Shown piece by piece: positions 11,240-21,996 of a stretch of 64,000 nt of DNA (its first letter is position 1; the number at the start of each line of letters is the position of its first letter). The stretch is taken from NCBI RefSeq assembly GCF_001949145.1, contig NW_019091633.1, positions 30,782 through 94,781 on the forward strand, written 5' to 3'. The notes below the pieces were generated by a model. It was given only the letters and a program-made list of their open reading frames with translations, had not been told where the DNA came from and did no database searches. This DNA comes from Acanthaster planci. Taxonomy: Eukaryota > Echinodermata > Asteroidea > Valvatida > Acanthasteridae. The position numbers were made by a program, and so were the translations under genes.

Positions 11240-12720
11240 TGATGCATATGTTCTCTGCCACCAATCATAGCCAAGTTTCCAGAGATGAGTCGGTCTGCCA
11301 GGAATGTGCGTGAAGAGTTGTTCAAGCAAAGATTGATTCTCTGCATGAAAGACCATGACATTAACCCGGCAGAGAAAAAGGCCCTGAAAATAAAATTTCT
11401 GTAGGTACTGAAGGTTTGAAGCATATTGACTCTTCTGGGTTACATGAAGCTGATCAAGAAGACCCAGGGAAACTTTGGGCATTGTTTGAAAATCATTTGA
11501 AAATCAGAAAATACACAGGCTAGAGTTGATTAGGTACATGTACAAACAAAGCATGGGGAAACAATCGATTATTTTGTTAACAGGTGCCAAGACAAAGCTG
11601 GAAGCTGTGATTTTATGCCTACAGAGTGAGATGAACGAGCGGCTAAGTTGGTCATAGCCTCTACTCCCTTCTACGATTTCCATCACAGCCTCAATTCAAT
11701 TGAGCCTCTACTAAATTGATGTGCTGTAAAAAGAGGGGCGCAGGCATGAAGCTGTCGCAGCAGGCAAGCAGTGCTTAGAGTCGCTCTCCGATGACACAGT
11801 GTGTAAGACTGGGAACGATTCAGCATTGGTTGAGGCTATCCGTTCTACACAGAGCCCATGCAGAAATTGCTGTTTGTGCCATAAACCGCACAGTTGCCTG
11901 GCATGCAACAACATGTGTAAGGCTTGCAGTGGCAAAGGCCACTAGGCTAAGCTTTGTAGGAAGGCAAAGCGAGCTCGACATGGCCAATAAGACAGTTGTT
12001 CACCAAGCAGGCGTCGCCGCGAGGCACGCAGCACATCAAGGTTGTGCAAACCTCGCATAAGTGATGACAACCTAGACCTGACTGGTGTCACATTCGACTC
12101 CATTACTGTGTCCGACATGTGTGTCTCCCCCGTGCAGTTGCATGGACCTACTGAAGTCTTTGAAACATTTGACATTGTCTGCCCAGACAGGCTCGGAAGA
12201 CACTTCTTGAATGCTAAAGTGGACAGCAGCGCAAGTGCCAACACTCTGCCCGTACGCACCACAAAGCAGATTTACAGGGACAAGTGGAAATCTGTTACCT
12301 GACCGACCAACGCCCACCTCACAGCCTACAATGGCTCCACCATAACGTGTTAGGGTTCTTGCACCTAATGTGCAGTTACAAGGGCAGTAACTGGTCACGA
12401 GAAAATTCTTCATCTTAGATGTTCCGGGTCCAGCTGTTGCCAGCCTACCAATGAGCCGGAAATTACAGCTGGTGACAATTCATGTGTCCACCAACCATGA
12501 CAGCAACGTGTGAACTCAAAGGGAACCGAATACAACCTCCAACACAGGCTCACCTTCCCTTGCTACCCATGGCATCAAAAGCACGGAGGACCTCAAGAGG
12601 CTGTGCCCCACTCAATTTGACACACTAGGGAGACTAGGAGACTGCTAAGCATGAAGGTCTAGCTTTCAACAGTGGCAAGTGTCACATCAATTTGCCTTTG
12701 ATGAATTTTTTTCATATCAA
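11240..12720 (+). pseudogene. Ty3/gypsy gag-protease remnant with internal deletion
   Basis: Plus-strand pieces line up in retrotransposon order. Gag body near 11310-11700 reads FKQRLILCMKDHDINPAEKK, then GETIDYFVNRCQDKAGSCDF and RAAKLVIASTPFYD. A gag zinc knuckle near 11850-11950 has CKACSGKGHxAKLC (Cys-x2-Cys-x4-His-x4-Cys). Protease near 12200 reads NAKVDSSASANTLPVRT, where DTGA is expected. The linker EDLKRLCPTQFD lies near 12590. About 50 bases later the frame reads HEGLAFNSGKCHINLPLM, which belongs well inside reverse transcriptase, so most of that domain has been deleted. Several stops and frameshifts are present. It differs from the gypsy element at 13302. Confidence 0.8.
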
Positions 12721-12724
12721 TACA

Positions 12725-13250
12725 CTTTCTCACACAAATAAATACCAGAATCAGCTTTTGTGCATCCAAGAACCATTCAAACATAGTGTCCTCCACCATC
12801 CAACCCACCATTTATCCTCCCATGCCAACCCCCGGCCATTATTAGTGAACCTGAACATCACTCCACAGTGGTTTAAAACCATATTTGACCCAGACATCAG
12901 TAAATATCGAGAGAAAAAGGGGCAAAATTCCTTTAAAATATATCAAGCATATTTAAACATCATCTCTGAGTACAGAAAACTAGGTTGATAAGATTTAAAC
13001 CACAGAACTCACCAAAATGGTCAAAAAGGAACAAAATCTGAAAGAGGGCGCTACTTATGCATAGCGCCATCTTTTGACGATATTTGCATTAATGCTTGTA
13101 CACATTCGTCCTGCTTTACCAGCGCAGTATCAGCACACTCTTTTTGCTTTTTATTGCTAGTTTTAGGTTAAATAAAGATTAAATTGAGGTAACAATGATT
13201 TTCGCAATACAAGTTTTAAGGATGGCTATTTTGTTATTATTTTGTGTATA
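12725..13250. other. no recognisable feature
   Basis: An open frame at 12692-12988 begins in the retroelement remnant and continues without family resemblance. Confidence 0.4.
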
Positions 13251-13301
13251 TCAGTTTTTGTACTCAAATGCACAATCCATTCATACCCAAATGAACACTG
13301 A

Positions 13302-13513
13302 TGTAACAAGAGTTTAATAAGTGGTCAAGCAGAATGCTGCCCTCTGTTGACCTCATCACATCTCATTACAGTACGTGACATTGCATTGATGTCTTTTAGA
13401 GGGAGTTTACAGCATGGTGTAGTGCATGTACATGTAAGACCCAGAACACAATTGAGTTGAAATCTGTCTCCATTGTCTCTGTTTGAGTCAGTCTAAGACC
13501 CACAACTATTACA
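13302..13513 (+). repeat. 5' LTR of the gypsy element
   Basis: 212 bp, beginning TGTAACAAGAGTTTAATAAG and ending ACAACTATTACA. It lacks a 7-base and a 6-base stretch present in the 3' LTR and carries GG extra in TTTTAGAGGGAG. A target copy ACTGA precedes it. Confidence 0.93.
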
Positions 13514-13514
13514 T

Positions 13515-13532
13515 GGTGTCAGAAGTGATTGT
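13515..13532 (+). other. primer-binding site
   Basis: TGGTGTCAGAAGTGATTG starts one base after the 5' LTR, where the tRNA-complementary primer-binding site of LTR elements lies. TGGxxTCAGAAGTGG-like sites are common in gypsy elements. The priming tRNA was not determined. Confidence 0.7.
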
Positions 13533-14046
13533 CGTTTACTTAAGGGCACAGCAAATGGTACAAAAAAGTCACAACCGAGGCTGTTCCTTATGTAAAGAGA
13601 AATGTGTGTGTGCATGACAGTTGAGACAAAGAACTGCAGTGCAAGTCATAAACAGCTGAGTAATGTACACCGATTTCCATGCTTACTTTAGAAATAGTGC
13701 AGAGTAAGACGGAGGTGATACACAGTAGATATTGTGCTACATCTAGCTGCTATTATCGGGAGTGTCACACAGTGATACATGATCTGCAACTTTGAAGAAA
13801 ATCGAGAGAGAACAGAAAGTTTGCGTTTGAGCCTGAATGACCTGGGGATGGGCCAAACCCCTTCCATGATTTAGCTGATTGGCATAAGTCTTGGGAGTAA
13901 GTACCAGGGACATTCAGAGCTTGGGCATAGATTTGTCTGTCACAATCAAACAAGCAAAATTACATGCTGACAAGTGACATGGATAAAATAAAGCCACCTG
14001 CTAACCCTGACATGGAGGTCAGAGATCTACCAAAAGCATTAAAAAG

Positions 14047-14700
14047 ATGGAAAGAAGAATTGAAATTATAAATGGAACCAATAAAGATGAGTCTGTCAAG
14101 GTAAAGATGTTCCAGTATCTTACTGGTACCAAAGGAAGAGAAGTGTACAAGGCACTTGGGCAAATGAATGAATCAAAGCTGGACGAAGTACTCCAGGCTT
14201 TTGATGCTCACTGTGATCCCAAAAAGAATGAAACAGTGGAAAGGTACAGGTTCTTTACAAGAAATCAAGAAAGTGGGGAGTCCATAGACAAGTATTTAAC
14301 TGAGCTAAAAGTACTGGCTGAAAGTTGCAGTTTTGGCCCACTCTGTGATTCCTTGCTGAGAGATTGCATAGTACGCGGGGTCAGAGACTCCAGTCTGCGT
14401 GAACGGCTATTGAGAGAAATGAACCTGGACCTGGACAAGTGCCTAGCCATAAGCCGAGCCACAGAGCTTTCAAAGGAAAGAATTAAAACCTTGGAACAGC
14501 CTGGAGGCACAGAAGTGCATGCAGTGCACAAACAAAAGAGACCAGCTACACAAAAGAAAAAAAAAGACAAGCTGGAAAGTGCACATTTTGTGGGCTACAG
14601 CATGAGCTAGTAAAAGAGAAATGCCCAACATACGGCAAAGAATGTATAAAATGCCACAAAATGAATCACTTTGCAAAGCAATGCCACACTAAGAGTGCGA
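14047..14700 (+). pseudogene. gypsy gag (capsid/nucleocapsid)
   Basis: An open frame of 187 codons (14047-14610) has the lysine- and glutamate-rich composition of gypsy gag, with VERYRFFTRNQESGESIDKY and LAESCSFGPLCDSLLRDCIV as family-typical stretches. The nucleocapsid knuckle is in a different frame just downstream: CTFCGLQH and then CIKCHKMNHFAKQC at ~14585-14695. A frame change near 14575 therefore splits capsid from nucleocapsid. Gag would bind the element RNA and build the cytoplasmic particle. Confidence 0.85.
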
Positions 14701-15098
14701 GAGTCCACACAGTCGAAGACGACAGCAGTTCCGATGAGTCGTACTATGAGGAGCTCATGACAATGGACCTCATACCAGAGCAAGTCCACACAGTAAAAAA
14801 GTCACATGCAAAGGGTATCCATGCGAAGATGTTGGTAGACGGAAAGCCCATGCTGTTCCAGACAGACTCAGGAGCAACTTGTAATGTGATCTCCAAGCAG
14901 ATGATTGGCAATATGCAGATGACAGATAAAGACCAAGTGCTGTCTATGTACAACAAGACAAGGATGAAACTACTTGGGCGATGCAAATTGAGGATGATCA
15001 ACCTCAAAAACCAGAAGAAGTACAAAGTGGAATTTGGCAACATAGGCAATAGGCAACACAGCAGCACAGCAGATGGGCCTGATAGAAGTCAATTATGA
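14661..15098 (+). pseudogene. gypsy aspartic protease
   Basis: This frame begins within the zinc knuckle (NHFAKQCH), passes an acidic linker (VEDDSSSDESYYEEL) and reaches the retropepsin motif FQTDSGATCNVIS, where the catalytic Asp-Ser-Gly is intact at about residue 70. It loses the frame at ~15060, just before reverse transcriptase. It would cleave the gag-pol polyprotein. Confidence 0.85.
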
Positions 15099-16515
15099 GA
15101 ACATCGCACATGTCATGCCACAGACACAGATGGCTAAGTCAGCAGAACAGCTGATCACCAAGTTTGCAGATGTTTTCGAAGGTACAGGATGCCTTGAAGG
15201 CAATTATCATCTGGATGTGGACTCAACTGTTATGCCAGTTGTCCATCCACCAAGACGGGTGCCAGTTGCCTTAAAGCAAAAGCTGAAGAGAGAGCTGGAG
15301 AAGCTGACTGCAGGAGAGATTATTAAGCCAGTTGATACTCCCACACCCTGGGTATCAAGTCTTATCTGTGTAGACAAACAAGAGAAGCTGAGAATCTGTC
15401 TAGACCCTCAAGACCTCAACAAGGCACTGAAAAGAAGCCACTACCCAATGAAGGCAATTGAAGATATCCTCCCTGATTTGGCCACTGCCAAAGTGTTCAC
15501 TGTGCTGGATGCAAAGAACGGTTTCTGGCATGTTAAGCTGGCTGAAGAAAGCTCATACTTGACGAGGTTTAATACACCCTTTGGCAGGTACCAATGGCTG
15601 CGGATGCCATTTGTAATCAGCACAGCACTGGAGGAATTCCAGAGACGACAGGACCAAGTCATAGAAGGTCTTCCAGGAGTGCAAACCATAGCTGATGATA
15701 TCCTGGTGTATGGAGAAGGAGAAACTGTTGCAGAAGCAGTAGCTGACCACAACATCAAGCTACAAGCACTGCTGGAAAGATGCCGGCAGCAAAAAATGAA
15801 GCTGAATAAAGCCAAGCTGAAGCTCAAAATGACTCGGGTGCCATTCATGGGCCATCTCATTACAGCAGACGGCCTAAAACCTGATCCGGCAAAGGTGAGA
15901 CCTGTACAGGAGATGCCAAAGCCAGTGAATAAGAAGGAATTGCAGAGGTTCATCGGCTTTGTCAACTATCTCAGGAAGTTTCTTCCACAGCTGAGTGATA
16001 CCTGTGAGCCACTGAGAAAGCTGACACAGAAAGATGTGGAGTGGTGCTGGTTGGAAAACCATGACAGTGCCGTGGAAGCCATCAAGAAAATGGTAACAAC
16101 AGCACCAGTACTGAAGTACTACAACCCCAGGGAAGAGCTAACTTTTCAGGCAGATGCGTCACAGACCGGGTTAGGAGCAGCACTCATACAAAACGGTCAA
16201 CCCATTGCTTATGCCAGCAGAGCTCTCACTAACACTGTAATCAGATATGCTCAGATTGAGAAAGAGCTACTTGCAGTGATCTTTGGATTGGAACGATTTC
16301 ACCAATATAATATGGTCGCCAGATGAACGTACAGACAGATCACAAACCACTGGAGATGATTGTTCTTAAACCACTACATCATGCGCCCAAACGACTACAG
16401 AGGATGCTGATGAGACTACAGACATACAATGTGAAAGGCTCATACCATCGAGGAAAAGAGATGTATCTGGCCGATACACTGAGCAGAGCATACTTGACTG
16501 ATGAGTCACCAGATC
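15073..16515 (+). pseudogene. gypsy reverse transcriptase and RNase H
   Basis: Frame 15073-16326 contains a nearly complete reverse transcriptase: LDVDSTVMPVVHPPRRVPVA, PWVSSLICVDKQEKLRICLD, FTVLDAKNGFWHVKL, LRMPFVISTALEEFQRR, and the catalytic TIADDILVYG with both Asp residues present. RNase H follows with TFQADASQTGLGAAL and AYASRALT, and Glu in AQIEKELLAVIFG. A frameshift at ~16320 moves the last RNase H part (VQTDHKPLEMI and ADTLSRAYL) into the frame starting at 16323. Catalytic residues look intact, so loss of activity comes from frame breaks rather than active-site change. Confidence 0.93.
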
Positions 16516-16559
16516 GCTTTCAGCAGCAGCTTGAATCAGTCAACATGATTGAACACTTG

Positions 16560-17690
16560 CTAATTACTGAACAGCGACTGCATGACTTACAACAACACAC
16601 ATCTGATGACTCCACACTGTTGCTGAAGGAGACCATTTTGAAGGGGTGGCCAAACAACAAATCTGATGTTCCACAACCCATACCATACTACGACATAAGG
16701 GATGAGCTCAGCATGCAAGATGGACTCATCTTCAAAGGGGAAAGGGTTCTTGTGCCAAAAACCCTCCGCAGTGACACGCTTCAACGCATACACTCATCTC
16801 ATGTGGGAATCGAAGGATGTCTCCATCGTGCACGAGAATGTCTGTACTGGCCAGGTATTACAGCAGAAGTCAAAGATTCCATCCAGAAGTGTGACATCTG
16901 TAGATCACTTGAGTCCAAGCAACAGAAAGAGACACTTCACCCGCACGAAATTCCAAGTCGACCCTGGGTACGTGTTGGCGCAGACCAGTGTATACATGGC
17001 CAAAACAACTACTTGATCACAGTTGACAACTACTCCAACTTCTGGGGAAATTGACCACCTTGAAGACACCACATCACAGACAGTCATCAGAAAGTTTAAA
17101 GGAAACTTCGCTCGCCATGGGATCCCAGATGTTCTGATTACCGATAATGGATCACAGTTCACATCTGATCTGTTCAAGTCATTCACTACACAATGAAAGT
17201 TCACACACAAAACTACCCTCAGAGCAATGGAAAGGCAGAGCAGGCGGTGAAAATGGCAAAAACTCTCTTGAAGAAGACCAAGAAAGCCAAAGGTGATCCT
17301 TATCTGGCACTCTTGGATTTCCGGAATACTCCAACTCAAGGATTGACCAGCAGCCCAGTTCAACGCCTCATGAATCCCAGAACCAAGACTCTCCTACCGT
17401 CAACCAGCAGACTCCTTGAGCCAAAGATCATCAACAAAGTCGCACATCACCTTTCTGCCAATAAGAAGCGACAGTCTCACTACTACAACAAGGGACCTAC
17501 CTCCACTTAGTGTTGGTGACACGGTTCGAGCCAGGCCAGTGAGAGAGAATCACGAGTGGAGAAAAGCAACCGTAACCCAGACAACTACAGACCCGCGATC
17601 CTATGAGGTGACGACACAGACCTGCAGCGTGTACAGACGCAATCGCCGTGATCTCCGAACTATCAGGGAGAAGTTTGCTCCAGTCTAGCC
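16560..17690 (+). pseudogene. gypsy integrase
   Basis: The HHCC zinc domain is visible as HSSHVGIEGCLHRARECLYW followed by CDICRSLE (~16790-16910). The core has VGADQCIHG with the first Asp, LITDNGSQFTSDLF with the second, and PQSNGKAEQAVKMAK with the catalytic Glu. A stop and frame change at ~17050, and a short loss of ~10-15 residues near 17190 between the second Asp and the Glu, break it. A basic tail (17416-17688) with VRARPVRENHEWRKATV resembles the C-terminal GPY/F-type module. Confidence 0.88.
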
Positions 17691-18104
17691 CTCCATGGAA
17701 GTTATCGCGGAAACCTCTACCGAGGCAGGATCACCAAACAGTGACAAGGAACCAGTGTCCCAAGAAACTCCAGCTCAGATCACAACCAGATCCGGACAAG
17801 CCGCGAAGTGACCATCTCCTCTCGCTGACTTTGTTACATATTAGACAACAGTCACAGCATTTACCATGGTTTCCAAAAAAAAAGCAAAGTTAAACAAGCT
17901 AGCATGCAAATTCTGTGTTAAAAAATTGTTTGTTTGAGAGAAATAGGAAAAAATAGAAAGAAATTGGAAAACCATATCTTAAAAGCAAATTGGGTAAACA
18001 TATGAGCATGTACTAACTGGACCTTTGAGATTATGCTTCAACTTGTAGACATTCCCTCAGTGAACTCTTGTTTAGCACACACTTGTGAGAAGGAAAATTC
18101 TTTA

Positions 18105-18116
18105 TGGGGGGAAGGA
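18105..18116 (+). other. polypurine tract
   Basis: GGGGGGAAGGA abuts the 3' LTR start at 18117. This is the expected plus-strand primer of an LTR element. Confidence 0.75.
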
Positions 18117-18340
18117 TGTAACAAGAGTTTAATAAGTGGTCAAGCAGAATGCTGCCCTCTCTTGACCTCATCACATCTCATCACAGTACATGCATTATAG
18201 TGACATTGCATTGATGTCTTTTAGGAGTTTACAGCATAGTGTAGAGCACGTACATGTAGACCTAGAACATGACGTAGATTGAGTTGAAATCTGTCTTCAT
18301 TGTCTCTGTTTGAGTCAGTCTAAGACCAACAACTATTACA
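18117..18340 (+). repeat. 3' LTR of the gypsy element
   Basis: 224 bp, beginning TGTAACAAGAGTTTAATAAG and ending ACAACTATTACA. The second target copy ACTGA follows at 18341-18345. Confidence 0.93.
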
Positions 18341-18837
18341 ACTGACATCAATTGTTTAGTATACAATTTTCTAGTTAATTACTTCTTCATGAAGGGAATA
18401 GAATAGGCCCTACCTGCAGGAAGTGTTTGTGACTTAACAGCTCGTCTTCATAGTATTCTAAATACTTCATTTGTAAAAGCTATTATGTTGGCACTTCCAC
18501 TACATCTTTTGTACTATTTGTTGCAATACACAAAAACCACAAGTGTGTTGGCTAAATGCCATTTGCATAAAAATAGACAGAGTCCGATTTTTATTTTTCT
18601 GCTCCTGGTCAAAATTATTCATACCCCAGACAAAAATCCCATGAAATAAATGTCCTTTCATTCATACTGCTTATTTTCAGTTTCTATGACTGCAAGAATC
18701 TTTGGCATGAAGCTATTTCAAGATGTTCCAATACAACAAATACGTTCTTTTGATGACTTTGTGTTCCAGATCCTGATGAAATGCCATCTCCCCCAAAGAG
18801 TATAAAAAAAGAGTATAATTTCTCAGTTACTTGTCAC

Positions 18838-19806
18838 CATGGCTAAGAGGAAGGAACTCAGTGAGGATATATGCCAGCATATTGTGAATGCCCATAAAGA
18901 AGGCAAAGGCTGCAAGGCAATTTCCTAGCAATATGAGGCCCCTGTTCCAACAGTTCAGAGTATCATCAGGAAGCATAAGAGGTTCAAACATAGTAAAAAA
19001 CCTCAATGAGCATGGCAGGAAAAGCAAAGTATCTCCTAGATTAGCCAGCAAAATTTGCCAGGAGGCTGACAACAACGCACGGATCACAACCCAGGCCCTC
19101 ATCGATACCCTTGACAAGGCAGGGACGAAGGTGTCACGGGCAACCATCCAGTGAGTATCGCACAAAGGAGGTCTCCATGGATGCAGGCCCCGGAAGACAC
19201 CACTACTAGGGAACAAACACAAGGAGGCTTGTCTGGCATTTGCTAGGGCACATCTGAACCAAGATCCTACCTTTTGGTCATTGGTCCTGTGGTCTGATGA
19301 GACAATTAAAGATGGAGTTGTTTGGCCACATGCATATTGCCTTCATCTGGAGGAAGCAAGGAGAAGCATACAAGCAAAAGAGCACAGTCCTGACCGTAAA
19401 GAATGGTGATTGCAACATAATGCTATGGGGTTGCTTCTCTGCCAGTGTTACCGGGAACTTCATTAAGATACAGGGCATCGTGAAAAAGGAAGATTATATC
19501 AAGATCCTTTATAACAATGTGAAAGCGTCTGCTGAGAAACTCCAGCTTGGACCCTGATTAGACATACCAGCAGGACTGGAATGGCCAAGTCAAAGTCCTG
19601 ACCGAAATCCAATAGAGAATGTGTGGAGGGAGCTGAAGACCCGAGTGATGGCTAGGGAGACCATCCAACCTGACCCAGCTGAAGGCTTTTTGCCAAGGAA
19701 GCGTGGGCCAACATCCCAAAAGAAGACACGCAGAAAGCTTGTGGATACTAACAGGAACCATCTTGAGGCAGTCTTCAAAAACAAAGGTCACACTATAGAC
19801 TATTAA
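18838..19806 (+). pseudogene. Tc1 transposase, decayed, with catalytic deletion
   Basis: It starts MAKRKELSEDICQHIVNAHK, the usual Tc1 N-terminal helix-turn-helix, then degrades by frameshifts. The catalytic region shows LWSDE near 19290 (first Asp), the GHMHIAFIWRKQGEAY stretch, and LWGCFSASVTGNFIKIQG. The second catalytic motif is missing: where the copy at 28030 has NNDPKHITR, this copy goes from LQLGP directly into [20 protein letters not shown]. That is a deletion of roughly 65-70 bases which removes the second Asp. The third residue (NPIEN) and the C-terminal end remain. Confidence 0.88.
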
Positions 19807-19974
19807 GAAGAAACTTTGGACTTTGTAAACCTGGGCGCAACATTTGGGTTTGTGTATTGAAACAAATAGACAAAAGATGTAGTGGAAGTACCAACATAAT
19901 AGCTTTTTTACAAATGAAGAATTTAGAAAAGTATGTTACTTTCCAAAGGGTATGAATAATTTTGAGCACAGCTG

Positions 19975-20425
19975 AAGATTGTCCTCCCATGTAGTTTTCC
20001 TGGAGAGCTGCTCCCCATATTTTGGAGAGCCTCTTCTGACAGCATTCCCAGGCATGACTTTTGTTGGCTGAAATAACTTGACGCTGGTGAACGGAGTATG
20101 TGAATCTGAAGTTTGGGAAGTGCTCAAGAAACATATCCTGTTTGTGTCTCTGCAAAGTGTATCTAATTTGTCAGGATTGACAAATACTGTGGATGATGGA
20201 GAATAATTTATTACATTTGCAATGATATGAGAGAGTTGTGATCTGTTGTCACCTCTTTCCGGTACACATTGCATGAGGATTGAACTTTTTTCACTCTCAT
20301 GAAGTAAGCCCCTCAAAATTGGGCCTGTTGTAGATGTTCCACATTTGCCAACTGGGTCCGGTTCATCAACCTGTGCGCCTGTTTTGTTTTTTGTTTTTTC
20401 TTTTTAAGTAGGACTGCACCTTCTC
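19975..20425 (-). pseudogene. unrecognised coding-like stretch
   Basis: The minus strand from ~20420 to ~19975 is open for about 145 codons. A lysine/asparagine-rich start is followed by VDEPDPVGKCGTSTTGPIL, SSILMQCVPERGDN, QLSHIIANVINYSPS, and FVNPDKLDTLCRDTNRI. The composition is protein-like rather than random, and it ends exactly at the right end of the Tc1 element, which probably inserted into it. I do not recognise the family. It could be the remnant of another element or an exon. Confidence 0.35.
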
Positions 20426-20429
20426 TTTA

Positions 20430-21425
20430 GCCTTCTTGATCTTTCTGGTCTTGACTCACCCTAGGGTCTGGGAAAATGTGCGCAAATACCGAGAACATGG
20501 GACAAGCCTTAATTTGAATAAGGGTCATTCGGGAAGGAGGTGCACGGTGCGAACTCATGAAAACATTGCTACAGCAACTTGTCGAACAGCCAAGGGGAAC
20601 CAGTTGCAGGAGGAGTGGACTTAAACTGTCCCATTCTTCGTTTAACCACATAACACAGACCTGCAGTTCCATCCACACCGAATGCACATCTGCCACCAAC
20701 TTTTGCGTGGAGACCTCAGGAGGAGACGGGAGTTTGCTCAATGGCTCCTGGAACGCTGTCAGGCCAATGAAAGGTTTCTTGAATGGTTGATAATCGGTGA
20801 TGAGGCAGCATTTGGGATGAAAGGAGAAATTAACACCCACAACAACGTCAAATATGCACCGAAGGGGCACCCGCCAAATTTTAACTTTGAAACCAACATG
20901 AATTGTGAGAAGGTCACCGTTTGGGTAGGACTGTGTGGGAATGATGTCATTATCGGACCATTCTTTTTCAAACGGAATATGAATGGTCAACTGTACTTGC
21001 ACATGATCAACGAAGAAGTGGTACCCCAACTTCAGATGCATTTTCAATGGCAAGAAAATGTTTTTTTCTGACATCTTTGCTTGGACCAAGATGGGGCACC
21101 TGCACACAGGCTCATTGTTGTGAGGAATCTCCTGCGAGAACTGTTCCAAGATCGAGTAATTGCTCTTAACCATCCAATTGAATGGCCGCCCCGTTCTCCG
21201 GATCTCACCCCGTGTGATTATTTTTCATGGGGGTATCTGAAGGACAAAGATTTCATCAGTCCACCATGTAACATCCAAGACTTACAAGGTCGCATTCAAC
21301 AGGAGGTTGACATCTTATGACATGACCCTGCATTGGTGAGATGAGCTGTGGCTGACATGCGCAGCCGTTGTAAACTCTGCATTGAAAGGGAAGGCGGACA
21401 CGCGGCAGGTGTCGGTGCATAATTA
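20430..21425 (+). pseudogene. mariner-related transposase with Asp-Asp-41-Asp spacing
   Basis: The N-terminal part reads VWENVRKYREHGTSLN and GRRCTVRTHENI, a helix-turn-helix with a GRP-like hinge. The nuclease has FLEWLIIGDEAAF (first Asp), CLDQDGAPAHRL (second Asp) and WPPRSPDLTPCDYFSWGYL (third residue Asp). I count 41 residues between the second and third, which fits the DD41D group (rosa/Visitor type) rather than DD34E Tc1 or DD34D mariner. Two frameshifts lie near 20600-20680. Three in-frame stops (21069, ~21317, ~21340) are all TGA. The protein would end near 21420 (CKLCIEREGG). Confidence 0.85.
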
Positions 21426-21703
21426 ACTGTGAATTACGTAATGTGTATATAATCGGTGTGCCCCTGATATCTTATCAAGGACAAGCATGACAGAGGACAA
21501 CCTCATTCACTGGTTTATCCAAAGTGTTACAACTGAGTTTGGATGCCCCATTTTCAAGACAATGGTGTTCAGTCATGCATGACAGGAAGGATACCATCAA
21601 GGTATCATTAGAAAGAATACTGCTTTTAATTTTCAGAGATCCTTTTTTGTTTGGGCATATTAACCCCTTTCCTCGGGGTTTGTTTTTTTCTGGGACACCC
21701 TGT
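20430..21703 (+). mobile_element. DD41D mariner-like element, 5' end missing
   Basis: The right end reads TTTTTCTGGGACACCCTGTA at 21684-21703, a standard inverted-repeat tip of mariner relatives. No matching CAGGGTGTCCCAGAA start was found to the left, so the 5' end is lost or was replaced at ~20425. Confidence 0.7.
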
Positions 21704-21709
21704 ACAGTC

Positions 21710-21990
21710 GAGCCTCTTGTTGCACTTGATCTGTCTTCTCTTTAAGTATTAATTCCAGATCTTCTCATTAGAAGACTCCATCTTTCTGACCACTGAAGAC
21801 AGAAAAATACAAAATATGTAGCGTTGCAAATTGAGGATTTCTTACAAGGTGTCAGATGGCTATCTTGCAGGAAAAATTTCAGGAAATAACGGTCTCCATT
21901 TACACGATAGATATTAAGATATCTGCTCTACATCACAGTAACAGCTACAGGCCTTTTTTTTTAATGGATCTATATCAACAAATCAGTCCA
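21710..21990. other. no recognisable feature
   Basis: AT-rich sequence between two elements. No coding or repeat signal is seen. Confidence 0.4.
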
Positions 21991-21996
21991 CGTTAA

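Larger units (their letters stand above)
13302..18340 (+). mobile_element. Ty3/gypsy LTR retrotransposon, complete structure, coding region broken
   Basis: The element has two LTRs, TG...CA ends, a primer-binding site after the 5' LTR, gag, protease, reverse transcriptase, RNase H and integrase in gypsy order, a polypurine tract, and a perfect 5-bp target duplication ACTGA (13297-13301 and 18341-18345). By eye the LTRs differ at roughly a dozen positions plus several indels, about 5-6 percent, so the insertion is not recent. Frameshifts interrupt the coding region at least four times. Confidence 0.95.
13252..19974 (+). mobile_element. Tc1-type transposon, split by the gypsy element
   Basis: The right end at 19941-19974 reads inward as CAGCTGTGCTCAAAATTATT then CATACCC. 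At 13252 the left side reads CAG..TTGTACTCAAATG..ATTCATACCC, a diverged counterpart, and is cut by the gypsy insertion at 13302. The sequence resuming at 18346 continues into the same sub-terminal region seen in the Tc1 copy at 26774 (TTCATTTGTAAAAGCTA, GGCACTTCCACTACATCTTT). Removing the gypsy insertion gives an element of about 1.7 kb, normal for Tc1. TA duplications are not preserved. Confidence 0.6.

Noticed and set aside
20427-21173. A 248-codon minus-strand gene
   Set aside because: It is the antisense of the DD41D transposase, whose catalytic motifs are on the plus strand.
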